Assembly (NCBI GenBank): GCA_016302165.1 | Contig: JAEDOD010000024.1 | Coordinates: 1-19,764 of the forward strand | Source of the DNA: Sphaerochaetaceae bacterium | GTDB lineage: Bacteria > Spirochaetota > Spirochaetia > Sphaerochaetales > Sphaerochaetaceae | Reading direction: 5' to 3' | DNA: 19,764 nt | Part shown: positions 14,633-19,764 of the stretch, piece by piece | Numbering within the stretch: position 1 is the first letter of the stretch | Layout of the letters: each line of letters opens with the position of its first letter | Position numbers and translations under genes: made by a program | The notes under the pieces: model-generated | The model's input: the letters and a program-made list of their open reading frames with translations, nothing else | Databases searched by the model: none | What the model was told of the DNA's origin: nothing

Positions 14633-17445
14633 TGAAGAGAATATTCCTTTCCATCCTGTTTCTGCTTGTTGTACTTTCTCTCTTCGCCTCCTCTGAAGCT
14701 TTCAAGGCCCCAGAGATTCTCTCTGTCGAGTCCTCCTCTTCAGACAAAAGCCGTATGACTGTCCATTTCTCCTTCGAGACAGTGTCTGGAGGAGGGGAGA
14801 AGGCTATAGTGAAGCTTTATGATGAAAACCTCTCCCTTGTAGAAACAAAGACAGTGGGAAAAAGCCGTAAGGCTGAGAAGAAAGCCATCTTTACTCCTTC
14901 CGCTTCCGGCACTTACATAGTGGAGGTGGTGGGCGTCATGGGGGACGCGGAGAAAAGCAGTGAAAGAAAGGAAATATATTGGTCCTATCCTCTCCTTTCC
15001 CCTGTCATCTCGGCCACAAATATGGGAGAAGGCTTCCTGAGAATTGAGTGGAACGCAATCCATGAAGCTGAGAAATATCTTGTTACCATCGACGGAGAAG
15101 AGTATTCCACTACAGACACCTTCTTTGTCGGAGGCCCCTATGGAGATGGTGAAAAGCACTCAATAGCTGTGGAAAGCGTAAGAGGGGAGGAAAGGGTGTC
15201 ATCTTCTGTGATGACCAAAACCTCCAGAATGGAAAAGGACAGGAAGTGGTATTTTGCCCGTTTCGGCCAATCTACCAAGGATAGTCTCAACACTTATGAG
15301 ATTCTTGACTCCGATAAGCCTGTAGTTCAGCTTAATTCATGTCTAGTAGCCTCTGACGGCTCAGTGTCTGAAAAGGGAGGGAAGTTCACTTCCTTCCATG
15401 ACGGCATTTCCTACTACTATACCGTCATATCTCCCGATATGGAGAACTTCTCCCTTACAGCCACCTTTACTGTGGATTATATCAATCCTTCTCCCGATGG
15501 CCAGGAAGGCTTCGGTATAGTTGCCATGGACAAGCTTGGAGAAAATGGAGTCAGCTCCGTCAACCATTACACTTCATCCTTCTCCCTTATTGCAACGAAG
15601 TTTGAAGGTTGGGTTGGCAATACCAAGTATTCATCAAAGGATACTCTAGGGTCCCGCTCTGTAACAGGCATTACAGATGATGTACTCAAGGGTGGAGATG
15701 ATGCCATCGCCAGGGAGGCAAAGGTGGAGGCCAAAGCCTTTTCCTATCAGAAGGAGGATCTGATAAAGACAGGAGAGAAGTATGTCCTGACACTTTCTCT
15801 CGACAACACAGGCTTCCATGCAATGGTGAATGGAGAAGAGCACATACTATATGGAGGAAGGGATCTGTTGAGAGTCCTGGATAAGGACCATATTTATGTT
15901 GGCTTTGCTGTAGCGAGAGGATGCAATGTCACTGTAAGCGATATATCACTTACTGTCACTGATCCCAAGACAGATCCAGAAGGAAAAGAGGCTCCTCCTG
16001 AACTTGTTCCCTATAGCCTGAAGATAGACTCCCCATCTTCTTCCTCTTCTTCTCTTTACAGGTTCGCCTTCACTTCCCTGTCACCAGGAAAGGCAGAGGT
16101 TCTTGACAGAAATACAGGAGAAACTGTCCTTTCCTCCTTCCCTGTCTCCTCTTCTGTCACTGTATCAGGGTTTATTCCCCTTAAGGAGGGAAATAACGAT
16201 TTTACTGTAGTCTTCACCCCTTCTCCTCTCTATAAGCCATATTCTGGCGCTGTAATGGCAAGGTGGGAAGGCGATAGACTTGTGGAGAGCAATGATGAGA
16301 TATCCATGGATTTCTCTGTGGAGATGAAAGCTCTTGAAAGCAAGCTTCTCTACGTTTCACCAGAAGGAAAGGATGAGGGAGATGGCACAAGAGACAATCC
16401 TCTCTCCCTGTCTTCTGCCATAAGATTCTCTTCTCCTGGCACTACCATAATCCTTCTTCCTGGAGTATACAGGATCCAGGACAGGATCAGAATCGAGCGG
16501 GGCAACAGCGGAACACGTAATGCCCGAAAGGTCTTGAAGGGAGAAGGGGAAGTGGTCCTTGATTTCTCTTCTTCTCCATATGGAATGGAACTCTGGGGGG
16601 ACTGGTGGATTCTCTCTTCCTTCACAGTTTCCAATACCATAGATGGAAAGAAGGGACTTCAGATTGCCGGATCCCACAACAGGATTGAATACATAGAGGC
16701 AGAATACTGTGGCGATACAGGCATTCAGATCAGCGGCAGCTCCAGTGAGAGTAGAGATAAGTGGCCTCAATACAACACTGTCTACGGCTGCATTTCCCAT
16801 GATAATGCTGATTCAGCCATGAACAACGCAGATGGCTTTGCAGCAAAGCTTACTGTAGGGGAAGGTAACGTATTCTCTTCCTGTGTTGCCTACAATAACG
16901 CAGATGATGGCTGGGATCTATTTTCCAAGATAGAGACAGGACCCATAGGAGAAGTGACTGTAGAGAAATGTGTGGCCTATGGTAACGGAGCCTTAAGTGA
17001 CGGCAGAAGCGGAGGAGACGGCAACGGCTTCAAGCTTGGAGGTGATGGAATCTCGGTGCGCCATACTCTTAGAGACAGCATAGCCTTCAGGAATCTCTCC
17101 AATGGCGTTACAAGCAACTCTAATCCTTCAGTGATAGTGGAGAATGTGGTGTGCTGGAACAACTGGGGAAGTAATCTTACCCTCTACGGCAAGGGTGGAG
17201 GTGAAAGGGATTTTAGCCTTAATGGTTTCTTGTCCCTTTCCGGCGGCAGCAGCGACAATATTTCCGAGATGCCATCCCTCCTTTCAGAGAATACCTTTCT
17301 ATGGGATGGAGAGAAAAGCTCCAACCTGTCCGGGGTCTGTATCGGGGAAGATATCTTCCTTTCTACATCTTTCTCAGGCTTCAGCATCACAGACGTTGGG
17401 GTGGACATGGGAGATTTCCTTTTCCTTACTGATTGTCTTTGGTAG
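14629..17445 (+). CDS. Secreted family-9 pectate lyase with multidomain N-terminus
   Basis: Pectate lyases cut polygalacturonate by calcium-assisted beta-elimination. The 938-residue protein has a signal peptide (to about 23) and two fibronectin-III-like segments (about 27-120 and 122-200). A concanavalin-like beta region (about 205-445) and a further beta segment (about 460-565) follow, then a right-handed beta-helix starting L-Y-V-S-P-E-G (574-580). In the helix, N-A-D-G-F (733-737) and D-D-G-W-D (759-763) supply the calcium aspartates D735, D759, D760 and D763. The 24-residue gap from D735 to D759 equals that between Asp209 and Asp233 of Dickeya Pel9A. K802 in G-N-G-F-K-L-G-G fits the catalytic lysine (Lys273 there), with a three-residue insertion before it. 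There is no lipobox. The start may be 14629 or 14632, both overlapping the previous stop; no Shine-Dalgarno is visible, so translation is probably coupled. Confidence 0.88.
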   Translation: MMKRIFLSILFLLVVLSLFASSEAFKAPEILSVESSSSDKSRMTVHFSFETVSGGGEKAIVKLYDENLSLVETKTVGKSRKAEKKAIFTPSASGTYIVEVVGVMGDAEKSSERKEIYWSYPLLSPVISATNMGEGFLRIEWNAIHEAEKYLVTIDGEEYSTTDTFFVGGPYGDGEKHSIAVESVRGEERVSSSVMTKTSRMEKDRKWYFARFGQSTKDSLNTYEILDSDKPVVQLNSCLVASDGSVSEKGGKFTSFHDGISYYYTVISPDMENFSLTATFTVDYINPSPDGQEGFGIVAMDKLGENGVSSVNHYTSSFSLIATKFEGWVGNTKYSSKDTLGSRSVTGITDDVLKGGDDAIAREAKVEAKAFSYQKEDLIKTGEKYVLTLSLDNTGFHAMVNGEEHILYGGRDLLRVLDKDHIYVGFAVARGCNVTVSDISLTVTDPKTDPEGKEAPPELVPYSLKIDSPSSSSSSLYRFAFTSLSPGKAEVLDRNTGETVLSSFPVSSSVTVSGFIPLKEGNNDFTVVFTPSPLYKPYSGAVMARWEGDRLVESNDEISMDFSVEMKALESKLLYVSPEGKDEGDGTRDNPLSLSSAIRFSSPGTTIILLPGVYRIQDRIRIERGNSGTRNARKVLKGEGEVVLDFSSSPYGMELWGDWWILSSFTVSNTIDGKKGLQIAGSHNRIEYIEAEYCGDTGIQISGSSSESRDKWPQYNTVYGCISHDNADSAMNNADGFAAKLTVGEGNVFSSCVAYNNADDGWDLFSKIETGPIGEVTVEKCVAYGNGALSDGRSGGDGNGFKLGGDGISVRHTLRDSIAFRNLSNGVTSNSNPSVIVENVVCWNNWGSNLTLYGKGGGERDFSLNGFLSLSGGSSDNISEMPSLLSENTFLWDGEKSSNLSGVCIGEDIFLSTSFSGFSITDVGVDMGDFLFLTDCLW

Positions 17446-17485
17446 ATAGTGGATTTTTGACGAGAAATAAAGAAATAGCAAAAAA

Positions 17486-17520
17486 TTTACTACTTTACTA
17501 GACTAAAGTGATAAAGTAGT
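17486..17520. promoter_or_regulatory. Dyad/direct-repeat element upstream of the amino-acid ABC operon
   Basis: TTTACTACTTTA (17486-17497) and TAAAGTGATAAA (17504-17515) are inverted copies with 10 of 12 positions matching around a six-base centre. Each arm is built of two units with an eight-base step. A second, perfect nine-base inverted pair, ACTACTTTA (17489-17497) and TAAAGTAGT (17512-17520), overlaps it, and AGACTA/TAGTCT (17500-17505, 17522-17527) could pair instead. It lies 31 bases before the binding-protein ATG with no following T-run, so an operator or leader structure is more likely than a terminator. The cognate regulator is unknown. Confidence 0.5.
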
Positions 17521-17550
17521 GTAGTCTCTTGCCATCTAGGAGATAATCAC

Positions 17551-18360
17551 ATGAAAAAGCTTTTTGCTATTGCTGTTGTTCTTACTATTCTCGTCACTTC
17601 CGTATTTGCACAGGGCGCAACTGAAAACGCTGGAGACCAGTCCCTGGAGAAGATAAAGGCTAAAGGAGTCTTTGTTCTTGGTCTGGACGATTCTTTCCCT
17701 CCTATGGGATATAGAGATGAAAACAATGAAATCGTCGGTTTCGACATCGACCTTGCAAAGGAAGTATGTAAGGCTCTGGGCGTAGAGCTGAAGTGCCAGC
17801 CAATTGACTGGGCTGCAAAGGAGCAGGAGCTTGCAACCGGTCAGATCGACTGTATCTGGAACGGATTTACAAAGACAGAGGAAAGGGAGAAGTCCATGAC
17901 TCTCTCCGTGGCATATGTCAACAATGCCCAGGTCATCGTCGTAAAGTCTTCAAGTTCCATCAACACAATTGCCGACCTTAAGGGCAAGGTGGTTGGAGTA
18001 CAGGCTGGAAGCAGCGGAGAAGAGGCTATCTATGACACGGAAGGCTTTGAGGAAAGCGTAAAGGAGATTATTCCATTCAAGGATTACCTGACAGCTCTCA
18101 TGGATCTGGAGATCGGCGGCGTGGACGCTGTGGTCATGGACCTACTTGTCGCCAACGACAACATCAACCGCTCCGGAAAGGATTTCAGAATCCTTGATGA
18201 GTCTCTCTCAGCAGAGGAATATGTAATCGGATTCAGAAAGGGTGACGTGGCTCTTAAGGATGCTGTGGAGAAGGAGCTCTATGCCCTTAAGGACAGCGGA
18301 AAGCTTGCTGAAATCGCTACAGCTTGGTTTGGTGCAGATATCACTGTTTTAGGTAAGTAA
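17551..18360 (+). CDS. Periplasmic polar amino-acid binding protein (SBP family 3)
   Basis: This 269-residue secreted protein delivers an amino acid to the permease and ATPase that follow. A signal peptide covers 1-20 (cleavage near V-F-A-Q-G-A), without a lipobox cysteine. The family-3 signature G-F-D-I-D-L-A (63-69) is present, as are F-P-P-M-G-Y (49-54), the ligand-carboxylate arginine R112 in T-E-E-R-E-K, and the amino-group aspartate D197 in A-V-V-M-D. G-D-V-A-L (242-246) and A-W-F-G (near 258) close the C-terminal lobe. GGAG lies eight bases before the ATG. The exact amino acid cannot be read from the sequence. The next gene's ATG follows the stop without a gap. Confidence 0.93.
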   Translation: MKKLFAIAVVLTILVTSVFAQGATENAGDQSLEKIKAKGVFVLGLDDSFPPMGYRDENNEIVGFDIDLAKEVCKALGVELKCQPIDWAAKEQELATGQIDCIWNGFTKTEEREKSMTLSVAYVNNAQVIVVKSSSSINTIADLKGKVVGVQAGSSGEEAIYDTEGFEESVKEIIPFKDYLTALMDLEIGGVDAVVMDLLVANDNINRSGKDFRILDESLSAEEYVIGFRKGDVALKDAVEKELYALKDSGKLAEIATAWFGADITVLGK

Positions 18361-18990
18361 ATGATTAAGCTAGTAGGGCAGCTTCTTGAAGGCACAGTAA
18401 CCTCCCTTGAGGTATTCTTCCTCACTCTTATCATGGCTCTTCCCCTGGGCTTCGTTGTAGCCCTGGGGAGGATGAGCAAAATAAAGGTTGTAAGGATCAT
18501 TGTAGACACTTACATCCAGATAATGAGGGGAACACCCCTTCTGTTGCAGTTGCTCTTCTTCTATTTTGCGCCTTTCTATATTTTTGGCGCATCCCTTCCC
18601 CGGTTCGCTTCAGCCATCCTGGCCTTCGTCCTGAATTACGCTGCATACTTTGCAGAGATTTACCGCTCAGGGCTGCAGGCCCTTGATAGGGGACAGCATG
18701 AGGCGGCCAAGGTCCTTGGTTTCAGCAAGAGCTATACCTTCTTCCATATAGTGCTTCCTCAGGTGGTGAAGAATGTGCTGCCGTCTGTTGGAAATGAAGT
18801 AATAACTCTCGTAAAGGATACAGCCCTTGCTTCTACCATAGGGGTAGTGGAGCTCTTCAGAATTGCCCAGACAGCATCCTCAAGAGTATTCTCCACCATG
18901 CCTATCTTTATAGCTGGAGTCTTCTATTTCATCATGAACTATGTGGTATCCAGGGTCTTCGATTATCTTGAGGGTACGATGAAGTACTAG
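18361..18990 (+). CDS. Polar amino-acid ABC transporter permease (HisMQ/GlnP type)
   Basis: The 209-residue inner-membrane protein is a His/Glu/Gln/Arg/opine-type permease. R-G-T-P-L-L-L-Q-L (57-65) is the classic motif of this family, and the EAA loop, Y-R-S-G-L-Q-A-L-D-R-G-Q (101-112) followed by E-A-A-K-V-L-G (114-120), docks on the ATPase. Membrane helices fall near 14-36, 60-80, 84-102 and 183-203, with one or two weaker ones between. With a single permease gene here, the channel is probably a homodimer. It starts immediately after the binding-protein stop, so expression is coupled. The length is normal. Confidence 0.93.
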   Translation: MIKLVGQLLEGTVTSLEVFFLTLIMALPLGFVVALGRMSKIKVVRIIVDTYIQIMRGTPLLLQLLFFYFAPFYIFGASLPRFASAILAFVLNYAAYFAEIYRSGLQALDRGQHEAAKVLGFSKSYTFFHIVLPQVVKNVLPSVGNEVITLVKDTALASTIGVVELFRIAQTASSRVFSTMPIFIAGVFYFIMNYVVSRVFDYLEGTMKY

Positions 18991-18999
18991 GAGGATGGA

Positions 19000-19764
19000 A
19001 TGTCGGAAGTAATGATCAGTGCCCAGCACATTGTGAAAGCCTTTGGAGATAATGAAGTCCTGAAGGATATTTCCTTCTCCCTTGAAAAGGGCAAGGTCCT
19101 ATCCATAATCGGACCTAGCGGAAGCGGTAAATCCACTCTCCTGAGGATCATCACCCAGCTTGAGAAGGCTGATGGTGGAAACCTTTTCATTGAAGGAGAG
19201 CCACTTTTCCAGAATCAGGATGGAAAGGCTGTGTATGTTAGCTCCCGTCAGCAGCATTCCCTTATGCTTAAGACAGGTCTTGTTTTCCAGTCCTTCAACC
19301 TCTTTCCCCACTTTACAGTAATGCGCAACATCACTGAAGCCCAAAGGGCAGTTCTCTCAAGAAGCAAGGAAGAGGCTGAAGAAAGGGCATGGGCTGTGCT
19401 TAAGGAAATGAACCTTGAAGATAAGGCCGACTCCTTCCCCAGCGCCCTTTCTGGGGGACAGAAGCAGAGAGTATCCATAGCAAGGGCTCTTGTAATGGAT
19501 CCTAAGATTCTCTTCTTTGATGAGCCTACCTCTGCCCTGGATCCTGAGCTTACCAGACAGGTCCTATCTGTAATCAAGAGCCTGTCGGAAAGGGATATGA
19601 CCATGGTGGTGGTAACCCATGAAATGAACTTTGCCCGAAGTATTTCCGACTGGGCCATATTCATGGAGAATGGATACATTGTGGAGGAGGGTGAGCCTGA
19701 GACCCTATTTGTTTCTCCTAAGGAGGAGAGGACCAGAGCCTTCATCACTTCATTCCAGGATTAA
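19000..19764 (+). CDS. Polar amino-acid ABC transporter ATPase (GlnQ/HisP type)
   Basis: The 254-residue ATPase powers the preceding permease. Walker A G-P-S-G-S-G-K-S-T is at 38-46, the Q-loop glutamine at 97 (V-F-Q-S-F-N-L-F-P), the signature L-S-G-G-Q at 150-154, Walker B I-L-F-F-D-E at 170-175 and the switch histidine H207 (V-T-H-E-M). An insertion before the Q-loop (about 72-90, with S-S-R-Q-Q-H) makes it slightly longer than typical GlnQ in that region. AGGAGG lies five bases before the ATG. The TAA is the last three bases of the window, so the gene is complete but anything downstream in the operon is not visible. Confidence 0.95.
   Translation: MSEVMISAQHIVKAFGDNEVLKDISFSLEKGKVLSIIGPSGSGKSTLLRIITQLEKADGGNLFIEGEPLFQNQDGKAVYVSSRQQHSLMLKTGLVFQSFNLFPHFTVMRNITEAQRAVLSRSKEEAEERAWAVLKEMNLEDKADSFPSALSGGQKQRVSIARALVMDPKILFFDEPTSALDPELTRQVLSVIKSLSERDMTMVVVTHEMNFARSISDWAIFMENGYIVEEGEPETLFVSPKEERTRAFITSFQD

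Noticed and set aside
17446..17550. Intrinsic terminator after the pectate lyase gene
   Set aside because: The inverted repeats there are AT-rich, lack a T-run after the right arm and sit close to the next gene's ribosome site, so a regulatory element is more likely.

Overview
The window looks like the chromosome of a gut-type spirochaete of the Treponema/Sphaerochaeta kind. Two secreted binding proteins have the cleavage-region pattern 'A-Q-G-A-T-E' common in spirochaete periplasmic proteins, there is an outer-membrane barrel of the FadL/UPF0164-like type, and there is a secreted family-9 pectate lyase, as expected for a pectin-using spirochaete. This assignment is an inference from protein style, not from a marker gene. 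Nearly all bases are coding, genes are packed with 1-8 base overlaps, and no gene-free stretch exceeds about 200 bases. No tRNA, rRNA, CRISPR array or insertion sequence was seen.

Layout. (1) 1-1408, plus strand: the 3' end of an unrecognised gene overlapping by 4 bases an outer-membrane barrel protein. (2) 1405-5237, minus strand: a large iron-sulfur flavoprotein of the glutamate-synthase small-subunit type, then hypA and hypB (nickel insertion), in one overlapping operon. Its last stop codon shares a CTAG palindrome with the converging barrel gene. (3) 5422-6876: a DUF2130 coiled-coil protein with a strong intrinsic terminator. (4) 6981-13323: a full phosphate operon, pstS-pstC-pstA-pstB-phoU-phoB-phoR, preceded by four hexamers spaced exactly 11 bases apart that resemble a Bacillus-type Pho box. 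(5) 13295-14014, minus strand: tcdA, whose 3' end overlaps that of phoR by 29 bases. (6) 14138-17445: a small secreted beta-rich protein resembling pectate-lyase accessory domains, translationally coupled to a 938-residue PL9 pectate lyase. (7) 17551-19764: a polar amino-acid ABC transporter (binding protein, permease, ATPase) preceded by an unusual dyad element.

The most striking object is the phosphate-binding protein at 7056-7910. Its two halves are in the reverse of the normal order: the segment that is usually C-terminal, carrying the E-E-G-S-G-T-R phosphate loop, follows the signal peptide directly, and the usual N-terminal segment (I-S-G-S-S-S-V through T-T-W-E-G-L) comes last. All expected phosphate-binding motifs are present, and the stop codon overlaps the pstC start, so it reads as an intact circularly permuted PstS rather than a broken gene.

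Together the genes describe a cell that senses and scavenges phosphate (Pst/PhoU/PhoBR), takes up amino acids, breaks down pectin outside the cytoplasm and runs some nickel-dependent enzyme not encoded here. The hypAB genes have no hydrogenase or hypCDEF beside them in this window, and their partner is a multi-cluster redox flavoprotein.
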